A stretch of DNA of 64,000 nt from Gnetum montanum (Eukaryota > Streptophyta > Gnetopsida > Gnetales > Gnetaceae), in the NCBI GenBank assembly GCA_015680685.1, contig MNCI01005835.1, positions 617,445 through 681,444 on the forward strand, in the 5' to 3' direction. Under the pieces are notes generated by a model. The model ran no database searches, was not told where the DNA came from, and saw nothing but the letters and a program-made list of their open reading frames with translations. Made by a program: the position numbers and the translations under genes. Each line of letters starts with the position of its first letter. The stretch's first letter is position 1. This document shows positions 46,607-58,189 of the stretch, piece by piece.

Positions 46607-47173
46607 TGCAGTAGGTTCATTCCACAATTAAATCATCTTTAACATATTAAATCCAAATATTATGCAAAGACAAATTTAGTTGCTAGAAAAATAAGAAAAC
46701 TAGCTATCTTCAATTAAAGTATTTGAAGATTACTACAGAGTTCACACAACCTACAAGCATCCAAAAACCTATCACACTCAAATGTTATTGTAGAGCATGA
46801 GGCTCTACAATCACATAATAGTTGTTCTTAATGTAAGAAACAACCAAGAAAATTCTCTTCCATAGCCTAGAACTAAGATCTCAACTCACAAGTGAGATAC
46901 AAGAGAATAGAACACATAGATTAACACACTACAAGCTAATCTTGGAGCTTTAATCACCTATTGCACTCATCCAATATGCTCATCCAATCTCTCTTGCCCA
47001 GTTCTCCTTGCATACCAACTCTCCTCCTGTCTCATGGATGAAGGCATACATAACTATAAAGATCCAAAACCCTATAAAGCTTTTTACTTACCTTCCTAGA
47101 TGTTTCCCACATGGATATGGAGTCGTTTGGATGTTTCCCAATCAATATGCCACATCAAAGCTTTTATTTTTCA
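46607..47173 (-). repeat. 3' LTR of element 6
   Basis: Plus-strand ends TGCAGTAGGTTC and AGCTTTTATTTTTCA. Aligned end to end with 49573-50132. Confidence 0.8.
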
Positions 47174-49504
47174 AATGGCATTGCCAACCACTCAAACAAT
47201 CCATCTGGTGTTTTGAAAGCTATCTTCCACTCATTACCAGGCCTCTCTCTTATTTCATGATACCCACTCTTCAAATCAATTTTGCTAAAAATTTCAGCAT
47301 TAGTAAGGACATCAAGGATACCATCCATCCTTGGAATAGAAAAATTTTACCTCATTGTTATCCTATTCACTGCCCTAGAATCAATGCACATCGTCCATCC
47401 ATCACTATCCTTCTTTGACACTAGCATTGCTGGAACTACACAAGGTGAAATGGATTCCCTCATAAATCCATTTGCAAGTAACCCCTCTACTTGCCTTTGC
47501 AATTCATCCCTTTGATTTGGTTTCATTCAGTAAGCTCTCTCGTTTGGAATGGTAGCACTAGGAATGAAGTCAATATAATGCTATAAATTCCTCATCGGTG
47601 GTAGTCCATCCAATTTCCTCTTGAATACCTTGGGAAATTTCTCCTTCAAGCCTAGGACACTTGTAGGAAGTTCAACTTGCACATCATCATGGTTAGTAGT
47701 AATTGTTGTCATAACAACACAACCAAATTTAGTTTCATCATGTTCCTTAATATATTTGCTCTCTCCTAGAAGGATTGAGAAAGCATTAAGTGAGCTTTAT
47801 TGATTCACTTGTTCAATTGTCATGGGAATCAAATCATGGATCCCATCAGGTCTAACAACACTCCACACATTTCTTGCTTCATCAAACTGAGCACCATTGT
47901 CAAAATTCCAAGGTCTACTAAGAATTACATCAGCACTATCTATTGGAAGCACATCATACCTCACAACATCATGAAAACTTCCAAGTTTAAATTTCAAAGT
48001 ACGTTGTTCCCTCACCTCTTAGGAAAAATCTTTAGATAACCAATGCATCTTATAAGGTCTTGGATGAGGATTATTACCAAACCCAATCTAGTAATTGCAT
48101 TAGAAGAAATAACATTTTCTTGGGCTACCCCATCAATCAAAACATGAATCCATTCCCCACTAAGCAAACAACTAGCCCCAATTTGAAACAACAATTTCCT
48201 ATCAGGATGATCTCCTTTATTGACAGTCCCCATGAATGCACAAGAATTTAATTCAGAAACATCTATAATTTTTTAAGCATTAGGATTACCTCTCTAAAAA
48301 GCATGGCTTGATGTCTCCTCCACCTTTATGGTTTGCACATCTTTTTCCTTAGCTTTCTTGTGAAGCGGACATTCCCATCGCTTATGTCCCTGTTCTCCAC
48401 ACTTGAAGCACTAAAATTTTGATGAGCTATTACCTTGACCCTTGCCTTTCTTGCTTAGGTCCTTCTTGGTTTTACCCATCTTATCACCTCCTTTATTCTT
48501 CTTATCTTGGCTATCCTCCTTGTCTTTAGATTTGGATTTGGATCCCTTATTAAATCTAGATCCCTTCTCCTTACCCTTAGAAGTTTGTTTGCTCTTGTCT
48601 CTGAATCCACCTAATTTCTTCTTAGTCTTGAGTGCCAAATCATAAGCCTCACAAGGGTTTATGGCTCATAAAAGAATAACTCTTGCTACTACGTCATTTT
48701 GAGACCTCCTAAAAAGATTGAAGCTTGCTCATACTTCTCCTAGTCTACCTTAGCTTGATGGAATAGATTACAAAAGTTGATGTAAAATTCTTTGACATCC
48801 TTGTTATCTTGTCTTAGGAATTTTAACCTCATAATGGTTTCTTATCTTTGATGAGATTGTTCAAATTTTCTTTTCAACCTGTATTTTATTATATCCCAAT
48901 CTCTGATAGATTGCCTGTTTCATCTTTCATAACCTTGGAACTCCTTTTTGCACTAAGTAAAAGTCATACCTTCTAATTTAGATTTAGCAATAGGTACCCT
49001 TAAGTTATTTGGTACCTTCTCCAATAGAAAATGCTTCTCATGTGTCTTCAACCAACTTATAAAAGCATTAGTACCATCTACACCATTGAAAGTCCTCAAC
49101 TTTACATATGAAAGTCTTGAAGCATTTTTGAACACTTTAGAAAGCCTTGCCTCATCTTCATTGTCAAGCTTGCTTGAAGCAGTATTGAGCACCATCAAAG
49201 CCCTTGGAGTTATTATTTGAGGAATAGGATTACCTCCCATTGGAATCCTTGGTTGATGGTTTCCTACACTCCCATAGTTGGATTGACCTTCCTCTTCATC
49301 TACTCCATCTCCACTTGGTTGTAAAACTTCTTCATCTGAACATACATGATCTTCACCTCCACGTGTTGGAATGTGGCTAGGATCGACTTATCTATCCACC
49401 TTCATGCTAATTTTATCTAATCAAGCAACCATCATCTGGAAGGCTGACCTCATGCTCTCTGTGTCACAATTTAGAGCTTGCACCTATTTCTACTTAGGTG
49501 CCAT
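47174..49504 (-). pseudogene. gag-protease-partial RT of element 6
   Basis: Minus strand, ATG at 49504. gag includes LSYVKLRTFNGVDGTNAF and KTHEKHFLLEKVPNNLRVPI (48953-49240). A K/S/G-rich basic stretch (48411-48638) is followed by a canonical zinc knuckle CFKCGEQGHKRWEC (about 48360-48410). The protease has LIDGVAQENVIS in place of LIDSGA and RYDVLPIDSADVILSRPW (48233-47797). RT begins GFMRESISPCVVPAMLVSKK and reads [17 protein letters not shown], then stops after EWLAMPF. The catalytic YxDD block is absent. Several stops and shifts. The protein pattern and Met primer site fit the chromovirus branch of Ty3. Confidence 0.75.
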
Positions 49505-49553
49505 TTGAAATTGACAAAATCCTCAACCAAAATCCAAACAACAATAAAGCTAA

Positions 49554-49565
49554 GCTTTGATACCA
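49554..49565 (-). promoter_or_regulatory. Primer binding site, element 6
   Basis: Minus-strand TGGTATCAAAGC, one mismatch from the initiator tRNA-Met complement TGGTATCAGAGC. Confidence 0.8.
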
Positions 49566-49572
49566 ATAACAT

Positions 49573-50132
49573 TGGAGCAAGTTCACTCCACAATTAAATC
49601 ACCTTCAATGCACTAAATCCAAATATTATGCAAAGACAACCTTATTTGCTAGAAAAATATGAAAACTAGCTATCTTCAATTAAATTATTTGAAAATTACA
49701 ATAGGGTTCACACAACCCACAAGCATCTAAAAACCTCTCACACTCAAATGTTATTGCAGAGCTTTACAATCACACAATGATTGTTCTCAATGCAAGACAT
49801 AACCAAGAGAAATCTCTCCCACAACCCGAAACTGAGATCTCAACTCACAAGTGAGATACAATAGAATAGAACACATATATTAACACACCACAAGTTGATC
49901 TTGGAGTTACAATCACCTATTGCACTCACCCAATGTGCTCATCCAATCTCTCTCACCTAATTCTCCTTGCATACTAGCTCTCCTCCCGTCTCATGAATGA
50001 AGCCATGCATAATTATAAAGATCCAAAACCCTAAGAAACTTTCTATTTGCCTCCCTAGATGGTTCTCACATGGATCTGGAGTCTTTTGGATGTTTTCCAA
50101 TCAATAAGCCACATCAAAGCTTTTCTACTTCA
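49573..50132 (-). repeat. 5' LTR of element 6
   Basis: Plus-strand ends TGGAGCAAGTTC and AGCTTTTCTACTTCA. Confidence 0.8.
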
Positions 50133-51387
50133 CTAACACAGACATCTCTTGTGAGAGCTCTATTCTCAAAAGAGATGTCAACTATTTTTGGGAAATATCT
50201 TCTCTTGACTAGAGACATCTACACTTTAAGGGAGATGTCGTTGATGAGACATCTATATTTCTAAGAAGATGTCTTTTGTGAAAGCCCTGCTCTTGGGAGA
50301 GATGCCTACTATTTTTTGTAGACATCTTCTTTGGACTAGAGATGTCTACAATTTAGGGAAGATGTCTATCTTTTTGGGGAGATGTCTCTTCTGAAGGTGC
50401 CAAAAATAAAAATGCTTGTTTTGATGCCAGATGCCTCCCAACAAGTCCCCATAGACCTTGGAATCCCCTAAACTCATCAAAATGACCCAAAAAGACCTCC
50501 AAACATGCCAAAAAATCCAAGAATCTTCCTCATAAAAATTCAACACAAAAACTGGACACACGCATCCAGGTCTTCTCCAAGTGTGAAACCTACAAAAACA
50601 ACTTGTTGGCAAAGCACAAGGGAATTGGAAGAGGTGTTCCTACACTACTTGCCTATAAATACACGCTCACCAGCTGCATTAATGGCATTGATTGTTTAGT
50701 ATCCTAGCGAAGCTCTTGCATTTTGTTCATTTGAATGTTAGAATATTTTTTAAGTGCCTATAGTAGGAGTGAGAAGTGTATGGATCTTTATTCAAGCATT
50801 GATGTACTTGAGCACCTCAGTGTGAATGGCAAAAAAGACGAGCTTTCTTCATAAACATTGCAACACTTGGAATTAGTTTAATGTTTACTTAATAAATTTA
50901 TTATTTGGGAAATTTACTTTAATGCATTTAATTAATTAATTAATTAGTGATTAATTAATACACATACGTATGACCATTTCAAGCATATGTTAACATTTGG
51001 TAATCCCAGTAATGCTTAATGCTTGGGAACCCGGTAACGTTGCAACATGGTTTAGGATGTGTACATTAAATGGAAACGAATGCTTAAGTTAGGACTAGTT
51101 AAGATATTAGTTAGTTATTAGATTAATTAAATATTTAATTACATTATTTCTAGCACTTAGGCTATTTAAGTAATAAATATAAAATGATAAAAATCATATG
51201 CCTTAGTTACACTTAACCATACACTTGCACTTTACAAGTGGAACTAGGAAAACAACAATCACATTCGTTAGATTTACTACTAGACCTAGTGTACTTAGAG
51301 AGCTAAGGTCTACAGAATTTGACTAGATTGCTTAGTGAATGCTAGTTATTCGTATGGTTGGGCATAGGGATTGCTTGCTGCTCATCA
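50133..51387 (+). repeat. 3' LTR of element 5 (family D), right part
   Basis: U3 (50140-50390) contains about ten copies of AGATGTC/AGACATC in both orientations. A TATA box CCTATAAATACAC follows at about 50652, then an R-U5 with GGATCTTTATTCAAGC. The end is CTGCTCATCA. The R-U5 part matches 59520-59647. Confidence 0.7.
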
Positions 51388-54162
51388 ACCACTATTGTAA
51401 CCACCAAGATAATATATATCCAAAGAGAAAATCCATTCCATGGTAAGAAAGTACTTCCTAAGACGATCCCAACAACACTAATTTCATCTAAATCGAACCC
51501 CTAAAAGCAAAGTTAAGTGCTTTTAAAATTTAATTAATAAATAATAATATTTAGTTACATCCCGTGATAATTGAAACTCCTTTAAAAATTAATGTGCAAC
51601 AACAAGCCCATAAAATATAATATTTTGATCATGCTAGTCTCATCAATATCACACTTGACATACCATAAGTCCACATCATGTCATACATCACATATTTATT
51701 AATAAACAATTTGTAACCAAAACCATAAAATTTTGGGAAATTTGCAAAACAATATGTCCAAACTCAATTTTTTAACTATTTGCCCCACATGCCCACATCA
51801 CATGATCATATATACTAATTTGATACAAAAATACAAGGAAAAGGTAAAGATAACCCACCAATAAAAAAGTTGTAGCAGAAATTTTGAAACAAGCATAAAA
51901 TCCTCAAAAATTTAGCAAAACTTCATTTCACTCCAAACAAGTTCGATACCCACATAGATATGACTACAACAATCCAAATCTAGGTTCAGAGCAAGGAAAA
52001 TTCCACCCACAAAGCTCAAAATTCAAAAAAAAAGTGTAGAAATGAAGAAAGGAGAAGAAAAAACTAAAGAAAACAGGTTCAAGTTTGTTTCAGTTTTTTG
52101 AAGAAAAGAAAAACCCCCACGAAACAAAAAAGGCAATGGCTATCAAAAAAAGAGAGGGAGAAAAAACAAACAAATATAAACGATGCTTTAAGCGCATGTT
52201 TAGTAAAAACATATAAACAAGCTTCTTTTCTTTCCTTACCACACATCACCTACAAAACTTAACTTTAACTTTTTTTTTTAACTAATTTAATTTTTTTATA
52301 AGTTTATTTCTTTTAGCCCTCTACTATTAATACCTTGCATTTCAAACATGCAGGGACTCCAAATTAAAATATGTTTGAACCTATGAGATCCCTATCTAAC
52401 ACTCTACACATTCATACACTAAAATCACATCCAAGCATCACATAACCTAGAGTAAGTGCTCTTGTACTCCAATCCAACATCCTTGCCAACAACATCACCT
52501 ATCTAACACATTACACAAGGCTAGTGTACATAATCACATCAGTTAAGAATGTAAAAATATCATAATTATAACATAAAGATGAAGTCTCATAGCCTATCAA
52601 GTGCAATTATAATAAGTTAATTCGTCTCCAATAACCCATTGAAACAACACACATAATATATAAATTGTAATCGTACAACCATACCCAATGTATCTCTTCT
52701 TTGGTGAACTCTTCAAAATATCAGAAAGCATTCCTGGGTAATGAATTGTGCATCGTTTCTTCTCAATACAAAAGCACAACTATTAGATGTGGTATTACAA
52801 TAAAGACCAGAAATATAGGGTGCTCACTACCTTACAAAATTAAACTTATCTCAGTTTACTAGTTGATGGCGTTGAATACTTTAATTCAATATATTTGAGT
52901 TTACTGGTTGATGGCATCGAGTACTTTAATTCAGCAAATGAGTGACTAGTCTGCAGTCACTCAACACTTAATAAGAACTACTTTGACGCAGATCGTGGCG
53001 CCTAAAGTTGAAACCTTAAATTTGATTTTTTCCCAAACGTCGCGGTAAACTACAGGGTTTTAAAAGATTTCTCAAGTGGTTTTTTCGAAAGTTTCATCCA
53101 GATTTGGAGGGTAGCCTTCATATGTACTGTCCAAATTCGAGCATCCCAAGTTATGTTTTGCCCGTGTCCTCTCTCTTGCAGTTCATTCACATTTATCCGT
53201 ATAACAGGTATATCTGACCAATGGCCAAAGTCATTTCTGTATGTTGAAGGATCGATGTCAACATAATCTCCATTATTCATTCAGTGATATCATATGGTAT
53301 ACATCTTATTTACTCATTGTACTGTGCATATCTCCTCTTAGTAAAATGAATGTTTAACAATTCACGTCACGGATGTTGGAGTTAAAATTTTTGAAGTGAA
53401 GTGACAGAATTTTGTGTTGTATAAGCTGATTTCTGAAGGAACGGGAAGACTGTGAAGGAGAACCCAAAGGCTTTTAATAGTGTATACTCGTTATATATTT
53501 TCCTTGCTAATAAAAAATGAAAGCCCTGCACATTCGTGGGCTCAACAATTGTTTAATAATTTATGTGGTTTAGAAGTTATGGAATGTTTAACAATTCACG
53601 GGTGTTACAGTTTTGGCGTTGAATCTTGGAGAACTCTTAAGTTGCATAATACCTATCATCAAAGAACTTAAAATTTTATTAAGGTAAAAACTATCCTCAT
53701 AAGTATGGCAAATCATTCAAAAGAGTACCACTTGCCACGTTAAATAAAACCAAACCCCACCCCCTAGAGGAACACTTCAAAAAAGGACTTGTAACATTTT
53801 TTTTAACTCCTATCATATGTTTCTAAATATTGTAAGACGCTCTTATTTTATTCTGTACTTTAACAGCAGGAATGTTTCTAATGGGAAATAATAGAAATGT
53901 AAAAAGACGTCTAAAAACAAATATACCAAGAAATGCATAATTCAATTATGATCAAAGATAAAAAATTTTGTCATGTTTCTCACAAAAACAATGAGAAAAA
54001 ATGCTGCATGCAGTATTCTACTTAACTTTCATCCAGGAAACTTTCATAAATCTTAAATAGTGACATAATTTGGCATTCTAGTGACGGTGAAAAGTAATGC
54101 TTTGCCCTTAGTTTGACTATACCCAAGTTCAGTTGCGTAGATACCCTTTTTGATTCTTGGTC
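51388..54162. other. Intergenic DNA, mostly featureless
   Basis: AT-rich. An imperfect tandem duplication of about 45 bp (TTGATGGC, then TACTTTAATTCA) lies at 52853-52942. AATGTTTAACAATTCACG occurs twice (53348 and 53582). A 76-codon minus-strand frame at 53050-53280 (starts MNNGDYVDIDPSTYRNDF) is not recognised and has no splice or neighbour support. I do not call it a gene. Confidence 0.35.
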
Positions 54163-54762
54163 TATTTTGTCTTGTTTTGGAATAGGGTTATTGTGTCCTT
54201 TAGTCTTTCATTTATTTCGGTAACCTGTTGGAATATTTTTTGCGACTTCTCACATGATAAATGATCTTTAAACCCCGTGATCTTGGGATTCTCTGGCAAA
54301 TAGGACGAAAGCAAGCATGGTTGTCTCCTTGTCTGGCCCTTCTCGCTGTCCCGCCTATTGTCAGATTCAGACACAAGAACTCCATGTAGGTAATGACGAA
54401 TACCAAACGTTGTCGGAATAAAATGCAAATTGGATATCATAATAGAAAACAAACTGAACCTTAAAAGTTAAGAGCACATCATTAAAGGTAAGAACACCAC
54501 AAACACTTAAATTCAGACTCACATTGCGGCATTCTCAGTACGTTTCCTTGTCATAAGGGTCCAATTAGAATCAAGAGTGAAGGTCAGAGGTCAGATGAGG
54601 TTAACCTCTGTATGACTCAGCATTCAAAAACAAAACCATGGGTATTAGTCACCTGACTTTACCAACATGGTCTCTCAAAATCAAAAATGAAACAATCATC
54701 TGCATATTTCTCAGTTTTGAAACAACCTGCCCACTTGCCACACAAAAACCTACGCACCACAT

Positions 54763-56781
54763 TCAAAACAAATTGATTCCCAAAAACTCACTCAACACAA
54801 ATGCTAGACCAAGAGCAATTGCTATGATGGATGAACCCCATGAAAGCCCTTCTGTGATCCTGGGCACTTTCTTCTTCAAAGCACTGCTACATGAACCGAT
54901 AAATGCTGTGTAGCTTCCCATTGCTACAATTGTTCCAACAAGGAACATGCCCAAGAAGGCTGCCCCAGCAATGCGAGAGGGCAAAGCAAGAGCAGGCAAG
55001 ATCATAAGAAGAGCATCTGGTTGCAACCCATGAACAATTCCTGTAGCAAAAGTTGCTAAGCCAAAGTTCTTGCCATTCTTCACAGGAATGTTTCCAACAG
55101 GCACTGGATCATCACCATCCTCCAAAGGGATCCCACTTTCACCGGCTTGTAATGCCTCTTTGATCCCCATTGCTCCAATAACAAGCAAGGTGATGCCAAC
55201 AATCCTTGCACCCCATGCTCGAAAAAACTCAACTTGCAATTTGCCTTTCAGTAACAGAAAAAGAATTCCAAAAATAACCTGCCCTGCATCATGGCCACAT
55301 CCCCATAAAGCCCCAACGGCTGCACTTTCAATTCTGGAGCGTCCTATTGAAAGGGGAGCAAGTGCTGCAAGGTGGTCTGGTCCTGTCAAGGTGTGCAGGA
55401 ATCCTGCTACAAGCCCTGTCCAGGCACTACTCAGAAACTCTGTTTTCACAAGTAAGTTGGTTGCCCTTCCTCCTGCTGCAATGGCAGCAGACCTGCCTGC
55501 AGCTGCTGCTAAAGCGGGATGCCTGTAAATTCCACTGGCTGTCAACAAAATTACAGCTGCTCCAACACCTGTTATCTGAGAGACAATCAGTACAATGCTT
55601 AAATGCTGCCTGAAAACAAAGTTCTTATGAATAATTTAAAAACCTTGAAAGAACTGTGAATTTGATAGAGAATTACGGATTTAAACAACATATATAATAT
55701 ATGTTCTAATGCTTTTAAGGCATTACGAGGAATGTGCTCATATTTTAAACCATAAATCGTTAAAAATAGAGGATAGGTAAAAATTTAACAAAACAACAGA
55801 AAAATATTCACGAGTGGCTCAATAAATGGAAGTACCTTGTTTATTTTAATTTTAAGCAAGTTTAGTCTATAAATGGTGAAATATGCAGTATTTAAAAAAA
55901 ATGGAAAATATAAAAGTAAAAAAATTATTTTATTTGAAGAGTATTCTGTGGCTGCCTTAATTCAAAGGCAAATTATTTATCTGCTATTATTGATTATAAT
56001 GCATAATTTGCAGGGAACAAATTGTACAGCACAAATACCAATTAACATAAATAATCCAACAATTCAATAACTAATGATATTTTCAAAACTCATAAAATGA
56101 ATATTTCTGCTCTAGAATAAATCCAAAGGGTCTCCGTACTTGCAGATTCCGTTGCATATTAACCCAAGTGCACTTTTATGACAAATTGAAACGGAAACTG
56201 AAACTGTTCCTTATGTGAGTTTGAATTATCACTTTGGCTGCAAATATATATGAATTTCGATAAATGAGAAAAATTCACGTCTGTTTATGGCTACAAAATA
56301 TAGTGGAAGCATATTGGATTTAGAAGTTTTGTAAACAACATGACAAAGTACAGGCTTATCCATTCCACCATAAGATTAAGTATTTACTCACCAATTTTTT
56401 AGCAGACTGCCGTGGTTTGGTAGAAGAATCAACACCTTCAAGAAAAGAAAGCTTATCGCTGGATTCCTTGCTATCTATCGCTGCGTTTGGCTGGTGCGAC
56501 GGTACAGTAGTTTTGCCAAAACTGCCGGCAGACTCGAGGGACGCGCAGCAGCGCATAAGAGCAATATTACTTCTGCGCAGTTCTGATAAACCGTGAACTT
56601 TAGAAGACAACGCAAACCCTCTATCATTCAGATCAATCGGAAACCGGCCTTTTCCTCTAATAGACACAACTTGAAACAAAGTAACAGATGCCTCCGAGGA
56701 ATTTAGAGCTTTCTTCCTCGTCACATGAACGGAAGTGGCCAGAGAGGACCCAGGTTTAACGGAGTGCACTGTTGTAGCCAT
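54763..56781 (-). CDS. Chloroplast NicO/UreH-type nickel/cobalt transporter-like protein (two exons)
   Basis: Exon 1 is 56392-56781 (130 codons), the intron is 55606-56391 (donor GTGAGT, acceptor CAGGCAG), and exon 2 is 54763-55605. Total 410 residues. I start at the ATG at 56781 (MATTVHSVKPGSS). The open frame extends upstream without another ATG in it. Residues 1 to about 75 are Ser/Ala/Arg/Lys-rich and acid-poor, like a chloroplast transit peptide. Exon 2 opens with a membrane helix (HLSIVLIVSQITGVGAAVIL). It carries the family signature GFLHTLTGPDHLAAL (H201, D207, H208), WGCGHDAGQ (H235, D236) and GIVHGLQPDAL (H322, D327), with about six hydrophobic segments. It resembles the plant proteins annotated as high-affinity nickel-transport family (Arabidopsis At2g16800/At4g35080 type) and bacterial UreH. 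Metal transport in the plastid envelope or thylakoid is inferred from the family; the plant substrate is not shown by sequence. It is the only intact host gene seen. Confidence 0.9.
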
Positions 56782-56876
56782 ACTCAAATCCAAAAAGCCT
56801 TGGCAAAGCCAAAATCCCAATGTAAAGCTTGAATCTTGTCCTAAAAATGGGGCTCTTTGAATAACGGTGACGGTCG

Positions 56877-56883
56877 TTATATG
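56877..56883 (-). promoter_or_regulatory. Possible TATA box of the NicO/UreH-like gene
   Basis: Minus-strand ACATATAAC about 96 bp upstream of the ATG; a transcript starting about 30 bp downstream would have a leader near 65 nt. Position only; weak. Confidence 0.35.
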
Positions 56884-56884
56884 T

Positions 56885-58189
56885 ACAGATTACCGTTACC
56901 CGACAGATATTGTCATAGATCTCACGAATCCATTTCCAAGCTCCCTATTGTGCAAACAATCGGTTCATTACCGAACCGAAACATAGAAGCTCTTGATCAT
57001 AACCTGCAATTTTTGAAAAGCAGAAATATATCTCAATAACAAAGCAACCATTGCCCCTCACGACTCCAAAAAGCAAAAATCCCAAACATAAGAGCAGCAG
57101 CAATGGCAGCAGCCACGGAGAAACCACCAGATCTCAAGAAAACCGTCCTAAACCCCCGACACAGAGCTAACAATGTATCCAAGACTCAAAATCGTCGGCT
57201 CCACTGTCAAAACTAGCATCGACGACCGCTGCAAGATTTCGAATCGCAAAGAAAATAACAGACGCTAAAACCAGTAAACAAGAAGAGGCAGGAGAAAACA
57301 CAGGAAAAGAAAGTTGTAGAACAGGCGCCTGTTAATCTTTTTGTTAATGCAACAAACGGTTCTGCATCGACACCTAATTAAAGGATTTTGACTTCAATTT
57401 CCAAGAAAGTGTGAATGAAAATATGCACCAGAAAGTGGCATTTGACGAGGCATCCCTGTTTTGCTAAGAGTCAATTCCTGGTGCTCATCCAGCCGCCCCG
57501 GTTTACGGAGTTGGAACGACGAAAAAACAAATCCGCAGCAGATCTGCCACTACATTAGAGCTAAATCAATATTGTACAATGGACTCGCGGGCGGCATTCA
57601 ATTGTTTTATGTTTTGTAGAAAGAGAAACGTAATCCGTACAAAACGGGATTCAGCAGCAACATATAAAAGTTCTAAATATCCATCCTATTATTCTCGGAC
57701 AGATTTTTCTTTCTATGCCCGAAATGCAGAATCTAAACGCGACACAGATACAGATCCAGTTAACTCTGCGTACGAACTTCTGGATCGATGATGTTCGGTT
57801 ATTTCATCATGCGTTGGTAAGAGTTAATATGTTTAGTTTGGGGGTGGGCGAAGCGTCGTTGACTGGCCGAGCAGTTTTGCAAGGGCAAGTCAAAAGACAT
57901 GGTGTACACTCAAGCCGCGTTGCAAAGGGGGTGAATATCAATTATTCGCCATTTTCGCATGAAAATTGATAGGGGTGGGACCCACACTTTTCGTGTGGAC
58001 AACCACTAACCACTACGAAGAAGAGTCTACCTAGAGATCACCAAGTCTTTTAAAAAAGGCTTGAAAGACAAAGGTGCCGTTTTGGCCTTCTTTCTTACTT
58101 AATAGAATCCATAATCGTCTACTCATCTAGCTTATTCTGGGTAACCTTATTTTGGTGTGTGGGAAACTCCAATATAATTGTAATATAAG
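56885..58189. other. Upstream region of the host gene
   Basis: GC-richer than the rest of the intergenic DNA, as promoters and leaders often are. A plus-strand ATG in good plant context (AGCAATGGCAGCAGCC at 57098-57113) opens a 38-codon frame MAAATEKPPDLKK. That could be the first exon of a divergent gene, but no second exon is seen. Frames at 57579-57791 and 57715-57969 are not recognised. Confidence 0.3.

Larger units (their letters stand above)
46607..50132 (-). mobile_element. Element 6: deleted chromovirus-like Ty3 retrotransposon
   Basis: LTRs of 567 bp (46607-47173) and 560 bp (49573-50132) flank a minus-strand gag-protease-partial RT frame. The primer site complements initiator tRNA-Met, unlike every other element here. 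The 3' LTR abuts RT directly after EWLAMPF, so the rest of RT, RNase H, integrase and the PPT are missing. It sits inside a family-D LTR. No clear 5-bp target duplication is seen (ATAAA left, CTAAC right), which suggests later changes at one edge. Confidence 0.8.
20626..51387 (+). mobile_element. Composite plus-strand block: element 4 joined to element 5, carrying nested elements A and 6
   Basis: It begins with a family-4 LTR, primer site and gag-only frame (20626-24415), then an intermodule (to about 26.1 kb). A second primer site, gag, pol, intermodule and ORFx follow (26148-46258), and a family-D 3' LTR (46501-51387, interrupted). The LTRs at the two ends are different families, and the flanking pentamers (ATGTC left, ACCAC right) do not match. 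It is therefore not one simple insertion. Two elements were joined near 26.1 kb by insertion and deletion, or by recombination. Element A (33631-42570) and element 6 (46607-50132) inserted later. Confidence 0.7.

Noticed and set aside
53050-53280. 76-codon minus-strand ORF MNNGDYVDIDPSTYRND
   Set aside because: Composition looks protein-like, but I recognise no family and see no start context, exons or repeats around it. Noted in the intergenic entry only.
54162-54452. 96-codon minus-strand ORF just downstream of the host gene
   Set aside because: No recognisable domain and a position fitting the 3' untranslated region; no splice link to the gene was needed or found.
55070-55528. 152-codon plus-strand ORF, and another at 55347-55613
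   Set aside because: Both lie antisense to exon 2 of the NicO/UreH-like gene, which has clear family motifs; they are shadows of its codon bias.
56782-56820. 13-codon upstream extension of the NicO/UreH-like protein (GFWLCQGFLDLS)
   Set aside because: It has no ATG (the first codon is TTG); the ATG at 56781 gives a typical transit-peptide start.
56945-57127. Signal-peptide-like frame MVSPWLLPLLLLL on the minus strand
   Set aside because: The leucine run is the antisense of a GCAGCAGCAATGGCAGCAGCC stretch; it lies in the upstream region of the host gene and has no further support.
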